Positions 45,081 to 58,000 of a stretch of 64,000 nt of DNA are shown piece after piece. Both the position numbers and the translations under genes were made by a program. Every line of letters starts with the position of its first letter. Position 1 is the first letter of the stretch. The notes below the pieces were generated by a model. That model was not told the DNA's origin and did no database searches. It saw nothing but the letters and a program-made list of their open reading frames with translations. Source of the DNA: Riptortus pedestris (taxonomy: Eukaryota; Arthropoda; Insecta; Hemiptera; Alydidae); NCBI GenBank assembly GCA_019009955.1, contig CM032230.1:6262501-6326500 (forward strand), given 5' to 3'.

Positions 45081-47067
45081 ATATTAAGATTAGAGGGGAT
45101 CTTATGGCAGAATAGAGTGTATGCAGCAAATAAGTGCACCCTGTAGATATTTGCCAATGATGTTGACGAGGGACAAACAAATAAAAAAACAGAGTATACA
45201 ACAACTAATTTATTAACAGTCATTATCCTCATAGAGGTACATATTTACAATTCAAATTAATTACAAAAACACTTAAAAAGAGTCCACGATCTCAAAATAC
45301 TGGTTCGCGAGTAACAATGATTCGTCGTTATTAACCAGTCTAAGCACAGCACTGATATTTTTGGGTGGGGGAAGGGGCAGTGTCTCGGGGATCGAATGCA
45401 GCCCTCAATTCTGGAAAACTCATACTCTTTTGGCAAAAAAAAAAAAATACACTTATTATTACTGATTGAAACAGTTTCATATCGCAGTATTTGTGTAAGC
45501 AATGCAGTGTTTAAAAGAAAAATGTGGGAAAGCTTGCAGTTTCCTGCTGATGTTGACTCTCTGAAGAGAAACTTTGGCATATACTAGCATGCGAGAGAAA
45601 TGGTTTCCAAATCAGAAATTCAAAATGATAATATAGTGACCACAGAATACTTTAACCTATCTCAATAAGAGGTAAATTTGAGGCTTTACACTTTCACTCC
45701 ACTTTATTAAGAATTTGCCTGATATGATTCATGTTTTTTCGTAACATCTCTTCAGTGTCATGATTTCAGACTAAAAAAACAAAGTTAGTCCATGACCGAG
45801 GGGAACATTTTTCCTTTAGACCTAGACTTTAGTTTCCACATTGGTGATCTAGAGGAAAGATATTACCTTTGGCTTTTAGCCTTTTAGGTTGCTGTAGAGT
45901 TACCAGAAAAATACGTAACACGTAGAACAGATTATTAACCGTCTTCAGGGCACAGTCTACTAAAACACTCCATAACTTGGTGTCATAATTTCAAAACATT
46001 ATATGAGTAACCTCATTGGTAACCCAATAGATATGGAAAAGTATGTAGGGATTTCGTGACTTTTTTAATATAATTTTATGGGATTTATTTTATACTAGCT
46101 GTATTACCCACCTCTGGCTGGTTAAATGTAAAATGGTGATAATATAAAGATTGCATTATCCACTAAATAATCCCATAATTTTCATAACATAAAACATAGC
46201 TATGCACTGAGCCTCTCTATTCAATTTTTATACCCGTGAAGGAAAAAGTTGTGATTTAAGAAATGTTGAATAAAAACGTTTTCGTTAAAAAAAAATTCAA
46301 GATTGGACCAACAGTAGCACTAAATAATCCCTTGATTTCCATAGTATTAGAGAAAATGGCATCCTCTACAGCCATTTCACATTTTTATACATGAAGCTTG
46401 GAATATCACTTGGGAAAATGTAGGTGAGTTTAAGCTCGTTCAAGGAATCAAATAAATATCGTTCTTTATCAAAATTAAAAATAATTGAGTTAACTCAGCA
46501 TTAGTACAAAAATAAGATGAAAGTCTGTAAGGAATTCTTTTATAATAACAGAAAAGTTTTAATAGGTGACTAGAAGTAATCAAGCTGTTTTAGAAAATAA
46601 ACATTGTTTCCTGTGGAATATAATAATTAGATTAAAGTAAAAGCTGACTAATCCCTTCAAAAAAAGACTTGATTATTATTTTGTATTAATTTTATGATGT
46701 TCCTGAAAGGGATTAATAAAATGGAGTGAAAATAAAGTGTTTTTTTTTTTTTAAATTTGACAATATGCCTTCTATCAATAGATACCAAAAATTCAAATTT
46801 TCCATAAAGGTGGAAACAAAATGATGCATACAATCTGAGATATGATACAATTCTTCAAGTTGTCATACTTGTCTGTGTAGACTGTCGTTACTGAATGATG
46901 ATCGAGTACGTCTGGGAAGCGCTTTCACCATCTTCAAGCAGTCTAGAGTCATACAAGAGGAGCAACAACAAAGCACAATGCCAGCTGTCCTCGACCATCA
47001 GCCAGTGACGACGGTCATCCACCGATAGCTATGACAACAGTATCATTTATATTGGCGGTTCTAACCC
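45081..47067. other. No gene seen; 3' flank of the CCP gene
   Basis: AT-rich. It could contain a long 3' UTR of the minus-strand gene. A minus-strand AATAAA at 45209-45214 is another possible end. A poly-A run (minus) lies at about 46740. Confidence 0.35.
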
Positions 47068-47073
47068 TTTATT
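47068..47073 (-). terminator. Candidate poly(A) signal of the CCP gene
   Basis: AATAAA on the minus strand, about 265 bases after the stop codon. It is the first one found with this spacing, but AT-rich DNA makes chance matches common. Confidence 0.3.
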
Positions 47074-47338
47074 TGATTTACCATTTGTTCAGCTTTGTGA
47101 ATGTATTGGCTTTTCAAAAGCTCCAATGTATCGTAAATGAAAGACTCTACCGCTTGCCAAAAGAGTAGTCTCACAAAAATTGCATTTCCGGGCATAACAC
47201 CCCCATTTGCCCCTGGGCTTTGAGCCTCATCTCTCACGCATCGGTATCACTCCAATTATTTTCCAGTCTAACAAAAACAATATATATGTACAGAGCCGAG
47301 AGGTTCAATAAATAGTTCTATACATATGGACATGAGGG

Positions 47339-47582
47339 CTATCGCACAGCCACTCCGTTAATAGTGACAGTGTTGTGTCCCCGCGGCGATACGGGCGAAG
47401 GTTCATAGTGGCTAGTCTCTTCGTAAGGTGCATCGTACATCTCTTCGTGTTCGTGGATGTTCTCGTATATATTTCCCGTGCCGTCATTAAGATTTGCGTA
47501 CGACATCACAGCTGCGTTCTGGTCTTCCTTCTTCAGAGCTCCTTGGATGTTCTCCGTGTTTTTCACTGGAGTTTCCTTCCTC
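47339..47582 (-). CDS. Last coding exon: cytoplasmic tail and stop
   Basis: The acceptor TTTGTTTAG precedes GAGGAAGGAAACTCC. The first base completes the Leu codon begun in the TM exon, giving LRKETPVKN. The tail is polar and tyrosine-rich: SYANLNDG, NIYENIHEHEEMYDAPYEE and SHYEPSP, ending NGVAVR-stop (TAG at 47341-47339). YANL and YENI each match YxN (Grb2-type SH2 binding) and YxxPhi (endocytic sorting). No classical ITIM and no PDZ-binding C-terminus are seen. Confidence 0.85.
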
Positions 47583-48077
47583 CTAAACAAACAAAAAATC
47601 ATTAAAAACATCAGGCTTTAAAATCCTACATATCTGCTGGGTTGACACACAACTGATCTCTTCTCCTAATATATTCTGTACTTCCTAAATTAAAATCAGA
47701 TGAATAGAAGTGGGAATTTACTGAAAGCTAAAAATGAAAATGGTACTTAACAATTATCGGTAGGCCACCCATTTAAAGACGATAATTAAATCTAGATTGA
47801 AAGAAAAAACACTTTATAATTTAAAATAACACTTCTACAATTTATTTGAATGACAAAATGCACGACGAAATCTAATTTTAAATTATTATTATTTATTAAC
47901 GTGCACTTTTTGCAACTAAGGCTAATTGGGACGGGTTAGCTTCAGGTTATCATCCTTTTAGCAGATTTCCCTTAAGGGAAATCAGCTATTGAGGTCGTAC
48001 TCATGATGCGAGTTTCGAAAAATTTCTTCAAATGTCCATCGATCCTACCCAGGAGATGACGAAAATGAGGTCCGTTC

Positions 48078-48122
<45 letters not shown>

Positions 48123-48993
48123 TGTTAACGCTCTAGCGGTCGCAAGTTTTGTTTTATCTTTAACAAACTAGGAATTTAATCGTTTTAAGTAAAAAGGAAG
48201 ATCAAGTTCGTTAACGGCTGAAATCGGACCAGTGGGAGGGGGGGTTTAGAGGTGGGATTTTTGAATATTCAAAATATCTCCGTTATTATGCGTCGGATCG
48301 AAAAATAGTATAGAATAAATCTTATTGAAAATTAAATTTACTATAAATATTGTTCTATACATTTATTCTGTATCTTGAATATTAACCGAGATATTTGCAT
48401 TTGTATTCTGCGTGTGGTCACCAGTAGGCTATGTTCGGACTTTCCGCCGAGATCTCTGGCGGCCGTTTCTATAACTATTCGTCCCTCGTGAATAGGTTTA
48501 GAAGTTAGGCTAACTGTTTTTTTGGGGCTAGAAACTACTGGGTTATTACGCCCTAAATAATGTTTTAGGTTTAGAGGTTTCTTACTACTACAGTTGTTAT
48601 TAGGCAGATTTCTCTATTGTAAAACTTCTCGTGGGAAATCTGCTTAGTTTACGCATCCCCTGCGTGACGGACTTTTCTAGCCAGGGTGTTACTAAGCATT
48701 TTATTTAAAAAATTCCGTCACTAAATAAATTCCTTTGCCCAAGCGGGACTCAAACTCGCCACTCTAGGTTTACCATGTGAGAGTTAAGGTCAACACTTTA
48801 ATTATAAATTAGAGTTAGCCCAGAACTGGACGATGCTTATAATGATTTTGTCTATTCTAATTTTTTTAAAAAAAAACAATATACTTTTGGAAAAATTTGG
48901 CAAATCACTCAGGACAAAATGAATTTCAAAGAATAGAAAGGCTATTATGGGGCATTTTAAGGATATTATTCTGTTCTTCTCTCTCTTTTTTTT

Positions 48994-49039
<46 letters not shown>

Positions 49040-52000
49040 ATTATACTTTATTGAATAAAAAAAAAAAAAATACAAAATAATCCATAGTGTTCCTTCTGAC
49101 CACTGCAATTTTACAAAAAGAAACATAAAGTAAAAGTTTCTATTTAAGTAGAAGATTGTTGTAAATGCAATTGACTAATAGTAGGCAGTCACATTTAACT
49201 GCTGTCCATTTATTCAATCAGTTTCTTGTGTTAAGAGTAAAATGTGCTGTTCTTCTCTCTCTCTGATTTCCCCCTATATAATTATGTTTCAATACTCTTT
49301 ACTATCCATTAAAACTTGCTTTATTCAAAATATTTTTGGGAAAACATTAAATTCTAAGTTAGTCTCTTTGTTAAATCATATATATATTTTTCAGAATTAC
49401 TGTTTTATATTTTAGTACCTTATGAAACTAGGAGTCTGAATTTTAGATTTAAAGGCCATGATATTTACACAAAAAAAAAGAAAAAAAGAAAAAAGAAAGA
49501 AGAGTATCTGTTTCTCTTATATTATTTCTTTATAATTACTTACAGTCTGAGGTAGATGATTCCGAGTATAATGAGTAGGAAGAGAAGGACTCCCATTCCT
49601 ATGCCGATGGTCAGTCCCAGTGCCTGCGATTCTTGACTTGCTCCAGTCGTCACTGAAAATATAGAAAATAAAGATTAAAGCCATTGGCCATTTTGAAAAC
49701 ACTAGATTGATGTGAGGTAGTAATTAGGAAGAGGATTTTTGATGTAAATTTCTTTAACACATGTTAAACGTTTTCAACAAAACAGCTTTTTGCATTAAAA
49801 AAATATCTAAAACTTGTAACCAAAGGGTAAAATTTTCTATAAGCATGAAGAAATGTTCTGGCCTGAGTTTCATAGGGGTAGCATCCATTATTCCTTATAG
49901 CGCTTGAAGATGGCACAGATGTGCCGAAAGACCTAGGGCAAGAAAGTAAAATCTACATTGTGAGAAGGCTTTTTCTCATCTCTTTATTTTCTAAAAATAC
50001 TTAAGGACTTCACCAAATTTCATTTACCCTTTATTTCTACACGTTTGCAGGTTTCTTTAATGCCTCTTCATGAACAAAAGCTTAAAATACAAAAAAAAAA
50101 AGTCAGCCTGTGTTGTAGCTAGACATTCTTCTTTGAGACAAGCTTTTTAGAGACACAAGAAGACATAAGGCTACACCTTGTCATACGTAGGACTTACTGA
50201 TGTAATTCATGATCAAATAACTTGCATTTTTTTGGACTATTTCTTTTAAATTCCCCCCAAAAAAGGTTCGTTAATGATTCATTGATAGATAGGGAATTGA
50301 AATTTTATACATATTAAATCACCTATTTAGGTTCTAAAAAAAGATTACATAGAGGAGCCAGTTCAGCAAAAAGGAACTGAAACTACATTCTAAAAATGTT
50401 GGCAAAGTGGTCATAAACTAAGATATAAATGTGATTAAATAAAATCCTTAGTCCTTATTTTTATTTAAGTAGTATTTTCTTAACATGTTCCATTCCTTTG
50501 GAATATAACATGCATTTCAGAATATACATGATTAATTAACATCAAAACAAGATTATGAGTACTAAATTACACACACACACACAAATATATATATATATAT
50601 ATATAATGGCGACAGATAGAATGATAAATGCACTTACTCTCACATCGCGGTTCATCTCCCGACCAGTGGCCATCCTCCATGCACTTGCGTAGGTATGGCC
50701 CTATCCTCTGGTATTGTGGTATACAGTGGTATTCTGCACCACTGTTGTATGTAGTTGTGTCATTCATAACGATAACTCTTCCGTTCTCTATATCTGAGGG
50801 CCTTCCACAATCCACAGCTGGAATGAAAGAAAAAAAATGTTCAAGTCTTTCAATTACACTACAAATCATTAACTTAAACTAAATGACTCTATGATAAGGG
50901 AACATTCAAAATTTCTGTTGATACCAATCAAAATCCAGCATTTGTTGCTTACACATAGGTTTAAATAATACGTTTCTAAACCTTTTCTATTTGTGGTTTA
51001 TAATAATAAAAAAAAAAAATAATAAATAGATTGGTATTATTCTCTTTTTTCATGCCTTTTAAATGTGACGCCCACATGAGATCCTAGTACTCTTATTAAA
51101 TTAAATAAATAAAACATTCAGTTCCACTTCATTTAACATTATTTCATTTGAATGTGATTTGCAATTTTCCATTCCAATGAAATGCAGTGACATATGACAA
51201 AGAGAATCATTTTTAGACATTTTTATGATTAATATGATAAACAAAAAAGGCCCAATACAACTCTAAGTAGGAATAAATTTAGATTTTTTAAATTTTTGGG
51301 CTATCTCTGACCCCTCCACCCCCAAGTTAATTTCAATCAAAAAGAGAGTGCTTAACTAGATGGTACATAAGTCCTAAATATAAAATTGCAATGTCCTAAG
51401 GCAAATAGTTTTTTGAGTTATGTAATATACATAAATAGACACAAAGGTCATGCCAAAACTAATTAAAATGGGTACAAGAAGAGTCAATATTTATAATTCT
51501 GTTACAATTTTAAAACTGAAAAACAGAGATGACTCGTTATTCCAGCCAGCTCTTCAATTTCTTTCAGCACATTTCTTTGGAGAAAAATCAACTATTGATT
51601 TTATACACATGACATAATTTTCAAAGAAGTTCTTTCAATCTTCATCGACTCTACCCAGGAACTGACAAAAAGTAAACCTCATTCTTCTTTGTCTGTTTGG
51701 ACCTCATTATATTTATCTGCTAATGCTCAAGCGGTTTGAAATTTTGTTTGATCATTACCAAATTCAATATTTAAAATTTTTATGTAAAACTAAAGGTCAA
51801 GTTTGTTAATGACTGAAAATGAACCGGTATAAGGAAGGGGGATTTTGGCAGGGAGAATTTTTAATATTCATGAAGTATGAATGTTCTTACGTAGGCAGTT
51901 AGGTATGAAGCCGCTCCAGGCACCCTTCTTCATGCAGGTCCTAGTAGAGTTGCCGTGCATGTGATGTCCTTTGGGGCAGGTGTATATAGCTGTACCTCCC

Positions 52001-55000
52001 ACGCTGTACGACGAAACTCTGATAGTCATTCCACTCCTGCTCTCCGGCTCCTTACACACTACCTCTGCTCAACAAAAAAATAATAATGAAGTAAGTATGA
52101 GTTAATGTGGAAAAAACAGTAGAGGACTTGGCCTTTTTATTGATCCTTATTAGTTAATTTGTTTAGAAGTAAAAATCGATTATTTGAAAGGAAATAAAAG
52201 TCCTTCATGAAGGGGCTATGGGAAATATATTTGTTAGAATTTTCATATTGTGGAAGGTCCGCACTTGATTATTTAATCTGAGAACAAACAGTTAGGAAAC
52301 AACATATGCATCACTATTTTAGGAAACAGACACAGCTAACTATATTACAAAAAATATTTAAATATTACAGATATATAGTTTTATGTGATTACATATTTTG
52401 ATATAATTAGAAAGATATCTTATGGTTTTCCCCTGCCTGTCAGGGAGGGCAGTGCGGTCCTTGAGATCCTATTGTGCAACCCTTTAATCTCCATTCAGAA
52501 TGGCTTTATATTCCTCATAAAGCCGTGATACTTATTACCTGTGGCTTCTTTTTTAATTGACTCAGTATCTCCATGCCCTGAGAATCTGAATCCTGAATTC
52601 CCAGCACTCTGCATTCAAACACAATGTGCTTAGGTATCCATCCAGCACATAACACTAGCCTAACCTGAGTCCCTTAAATCATATTTTTAAAACAGAACCT
52701 CAGGTTACCTACCTTCTCGGTAAAACCTAGAGCTGTGCCTTTGATTCCCGCTTGGGCATAGGGAATTTATTTAGTGACAGACTCATTAACCCTTAGTCAG
52801 CCCCCATGCCAATCGTTCATGTTTGAATTTGCACTCCGCCCACTTCTGCTAGCTTCCTGTCTCCGCAGCCTCTCTTATGGCCAGCTGCAATTGTCTCCCT
52901 TTCATGATCACATTACTAGGTAAACTAGCTTTAGGGTCTCACCGGACCCCATGCGACTGATTACAAAGCATGTCTAAAAAACTATTAGTCTACTCTTTGT
53001 GGCTTTCGGACGACAATGAATGTGCTAAAATTACACAGGTAATGCAGGAAATTATTTTTGGAGAGGCAGGAGAAATTTTGGGAGGAGACATTGACTCAGA
53101 AACTGAGGACATTGTTCAGGCTCGTGAGGATGACTCGAATACTGTGGAGAGCGCTGGTTCTGAAGACGAAGCAGGAACTTCTTTTACTCCTGCTACAGAA
53201 ATTGTTGTGAAAGGTACAAATGGTTATACATGGTCAGTAAAAGAAGTAAAGCGTTCAGTAAGAAAAAAACAGCGCTGCGAGATATGCAGTTGAGAAAGGG
53301 ACCATAAAACAAATGCAAGGTGTTCTTCCTGCACTAAATTTGTATGTGGAAGTCACCATATATTGTTATGCATCAAGTGTTGTGAATCATAATTTACACG
53401 TCGCATACTGCTTTACATAAATTTACTCTTTTATCAAAGAGTAATTTATAGTTTATTTTCCTTATTAGATATTTTTTTCATGCAATACAAGTTTATTTTT
53501 TTGTAAGTTGATATATATAGTTTAAAATACATTTATTTCTTAACTTTTTGTACCTATTAATAAAGCAAATAAATATATTTGGCATTCAATTTAAGTAAAA
53601 AAAAAATACCATACCTTAATTGGTATTGGGAAAATAAAAAAAGAGAAACAGTTCGGGGTCTGTTGGACCCCACATGACTTCTTATGTTAGTAAGAGGCAC
53701 GACTGACTAAGGGTTAAAGAAAAACATTATTCCCATTCTGGCTAGAAAAGGTTGGTAACCCAACGTTTACTTCACATGGCTAACCTGATCTCCTTTTAAT
53801 ACACTAAATACATGCAAATATGTTGTTAATTTTGATTTAATTTATTGACTAGGCTATAACAAGCCCTATCTAATTACATTTCATGTCAGTGTATCTTACT
53901 TTTACTAAACTTTACAGCTTTCTGGAAACAGCCAATCATTGTACTATTTTTGAGCAGGCAGACTAAACATTACGCAGTTTCTATTCAATCTCAAATTGTT
54001 GTTCAAAACATGATGGAAAATAAATATCATAATTGTAGATAGCATTGTTTTTATTTTAAACTATGGAATATGAATAATTTCTCTTCCCACAAAAACAGTC
54101 CCAAGCCTAACAACTGTACCTATTTTATGTATTTTAAATCATTGTTAATTAACTATGAATAGAATATATGGTAAAATACATGGCATGTCCATTCCAGCAT
54201 GAGAGAAAACTGCTTAATTTACACAACCCCTGTGTGAAAAACTTTTTATTTATTATTCAGAGTTTCAAAAGATTGAAGATTACCTCTGCAGATAGGAGTC
54301 TCAGCGCTCCAAGTACCATTGTCGAGACACAGCCTCCTCCCAAAGCCATCCAGCTGGAAGTTATCATAGCATTCGTAGAGTACAACAGCTCCATAGTAGG
54401 TAGCATTCGATGCGAGGGTGAACCTACCATTTGGAGGCATCTGGGGTGTACCACAATCAACAACTGTAACAGCAAAACAAATTCTTATTATGAAATGTTC
54501 TGATGACAGAGTGATTAACTCCATTGTTGAAAATGAGATTGAATCAATTTGAGTTAAAATTGAGTAAAACATTTGCTTTAACAAATAGGATATCAACGGA
54601 AGGATCAAAAAGGTCAAGCATCTCCACTCTTAATACTTCTTTTATTACAGACAAAGTCTGTTTCGGGCGAACCGTCCTATCTTCAGTGCTCTGTGACACA
54701 ACATTTATACTTACAAAAACATGTAATATATATAAATAAATAAATAAATGTAAAAGTCAACAAAGGTAGTCAAATATTAAAAAAATTAAAAACAAACAAA
54801 TATATAAAATGCAATGCAACACTTATAACTAAAACGTTACCAAATAAATATTAAAAGAAACAAATAACAGAATAACTAGAGTTAGAGAGAAACTGACCTA
54901 GAGCTGATCCCTATTGAGCTGACATCTCTGGTGAGACTGGGAGCCTACTCGGGCAAGGGCAGCTACTGCAGAGGACACAGCACGCCACCCTCCCCCCTAA

Positions 55001-58000
55001 TATTAATATTGCTATCCTCCAGCATGTCTATCCTGATCCATAACTGTTCTACCAGATCCATTTTCCTCCTTTTGCCGAGGTGGTCGAGCACTTCGAACTC
55101 AACTGCATTTGCTTCATGGCCTTCATTTAACATATGTTTACGTACCTCCGATGTCTTGGTGGAAAGGTGCTCTCTTTTATTCTGCTCCTTAGCTTCCTTC
55201 CACTTTGCCCCACATATGAGCTTCCGCAAGTCAGGCAAGCAACCCGATACACACCAGATCTATCCAGTGGATCAACCGCATCCTTAATCCTTGGGAGCAT
55301 ATGTTTTAGGGAGCTTAGACTTCAATAGGCAGTACGAAGGCCAACCTTTTCCAGCATTGGTCCTATCTTCTCAGAAAATTTCCCTAGGTATGGGATGCTG
55401 AGTTGGCCCACAGGATTACGAGTCTCTCTCTTGGTAACGTTTTAGTCATAAGTGTTGCATTGCATTTTATATATTTGTTTGGTTTTAATTTTTTTTAATA
55501 TTTGACTACCTTTGTTGACTTCTACATTTATTTATATATATTACATGTTTTTGAAAGTAAGAATGTTGTATCACAGAGCACTGAAGATGGGATGGTTCTC
55601 CCGAAAGTACTTTGTCTGTAATAAAATAAGTATTAAGAATGGAGGTGTTTGACCTTTTTGATCCTTCCATTAGTGATGGACCTCCACCAGCCAGCCCAAA
55701 TACAGAGAAATAGAATAACGTTTTTGGATAAGGCATCAAGAGATAGTGAAGTTTTTCATTTTTGTCATGAGATGAGAGATTTATTAATATTTGTAATTGT
55801 AGTTTATTTATGAATGCCACACATCACAGGTGATTGACAAGAAGTAGATAGAGGTGACTCCTCTGATTAGGACCATCAATTTACTCTGTAATATATCAAT
55901 TCAATATAATAGTGGGAGAAAGACAAAGAATAAGTTGGTGGAATTATGAATGGGAGAATTTTAAGAAATATACGATCTGGCAGAACTCAGAAAGTAAATG
56001 AAATATATATAGAAAGCAAAGAAATTACTAAATGTGTAACTTGATTGTTAATTGTGCAATAAAAAAAAAAAGGTAGGGAACAAAAATAAAATAGGTGAAT
56101 GATAGAAAAGGTAATCTAAGAAAATATGCTAATATAACTCACAGAGTTGCATATGTGCACACTAATAATCTTGATTTCACTTGGATAACAGAATGATTTT
56201 TGAAATTACATGAGGTGGAAATCTCAGGAAAAGTATTTCGAAAAAATACTAAATACTAAGAATTTGATCTAATTTTATAATGAACGTAATATATATGTAT
56301 ATGATTATTATTTATTAACTTCCACTTTTTGCTACTATGGCTAACTGGGACGGGTTATCAACAGGTTACAACCCTTTTCTAGCCATGGTAGGATTAAGGA
56401 TTTTATTTAATGAGTTTGACACTAAATAAATTCATATTGCCCTGGCTGGAATTGAACTCACTTCTCTAGGTTTGCCATATGATATTAAAGGCATCACTTT
56501 AGCTCACATGGCTAACCTGAGTCCTATTATATATGTTTAAATTCTATTTAATAATATGTAAAAAAGTTAGTACATTATTTATAGAAAACAAAACAAATAA
56601 ATTATGTATCCTATAATGCTATGTCAACATTTAATAGAAATAAATACATTTTATACATGAAAATACAAAAGTGTTCTCCTTCTCAATTACATAAAAGGTC
56701 CACTTAAGTTTTAAGTGGGCTTGGAGATGGTCCGTGCATATGTGAATGTTCCGAACACCCCAACAGCACTTAACTAGAGAAGCTCCCATGACATCCCATC
56801 CAAATCACTCTAATTTAATTAAAACAACCCCTACCAATTATCAAGTACATAGTTTGAATGTATTTATCTTAAGTGAAAAAATCTATATTGGGACTAATTT
56901 TACAGACTCTATTTTATGAAACATTCTTCAAATGCCTACTGATATTACCAAGAAGACATTTGAATTTGCATTATATAAACACCTGTCAATAAATATATAC
57001 ATATAAATTTATTTGTCTGCTATGAGTCAATCAGCCATGATCTTTTTTTTATCATTACCAAACACAATATTTAAATGTTTCATAGAACTCTGATCAAGAT
57101 TTTTTTTTCAATGTTCAGAGAAAATATAAAAATTCACAGTCTAAAGGAACATCCAATTATAATACATACATATGCACTGTGGAAGCTGGCCACTCCATTT
57201 TCCATTCTCTTCGCAGGTAGCAAGAGGATCGCCTTCTATCTTGTAGCCCCTCTCGCACCTGTATTTGACTAGAGTTCCTATCCTGAATGTAGTCACAGAT
57301 AGCGCTGAGTCCTGGGTCCTGATGAGGGTTCTACCATACAGCCTGTCATTCCCAGTCACCGAGAGGATAGCATGGTCTGCCAGCTGGGGTGCTGGGCACC
57401 GGATTTCTAAAATATAATAAAATTGAATTTGTTAAATTTGTAGCGATCAGGCTGAGGTGGATACTGAAAAAGTCCGGTATGCAAGAGCTGTGTAAACTAA
57501 ACAGATTTCCTACGCACTGAATGACACACTGCTTTCACTATATATGCTCGAATTTCTAATAATTTTAGAACCTCCCCTCTCACATTTCCGCTATTAACTA
57601 ATTTGATCTTTAGTGTTGAACTAAATATTTTTGAGTCAAGACCAAAAATCTAAATTCCACATTGCATTATATTCTAATTTTATTCAGAATTGAATAAACC
57701 ATTTCTTTATCAATGAGGATAAGTTATTGGATAATGGGTCGGGAGATGGTGACATATTTCATTTCTGTCATGAAATGAGAGATTGATAATAATTTATTTA
57801 TGAATGGCACACATAGGTGATAGGCATGATGAAGATAGAGCTGAAGCCTCTAATTATGACCACCAGTAAAAGTAAATAGTACATTTTTATTCTGTGCAAT
57901 GTTTGAATGCCTTTGTCATCTGCAAATACATTTGGACCCTTATTTTATTTTTTTATTTTACTTTTAATTTACTTAATAATTGACCGAACTGTCAAGTAAC

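Larger units (their letters stand above)
54598..55668 (-). mobile_element. Penelope-like element, truncated, with inverted terminal repeats
   Basis: Arms 54598-54844 and 55431-55668 are reverse complements (for example GGAAGGATCAAAAAGGTCAA against TTGACCTTTTTGATCCTTCC). Between them lies a minus-strand remnant of a Penelope-like reverse transcriptase/GIY-YIG protein. Penelope-like elements are known for terminal repeats in direct or inverted arrangement. Each arm also holds a hammerhead-like core. It sits in a CCP gene intron. Confidence 0.8.

Noticed and set aside
46094..46560. TACTAGCTGTATTACCCACC start resembling the TACTAGCT family
   Set aside because: After the first ~20 bases no family-specific phrases follow, so membership is not supported.
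49517..49702. 61-codon minus-strand frame over the TM exon
   Set aside because: Wrong frame; the spliced frame encodes the membrane helix and joins the neighbouring exons in phase.
54257..54475. 72-codon minus-strand frame over a CCP exon
   Set aside because: Shadow of the CCP reading frame in another register.
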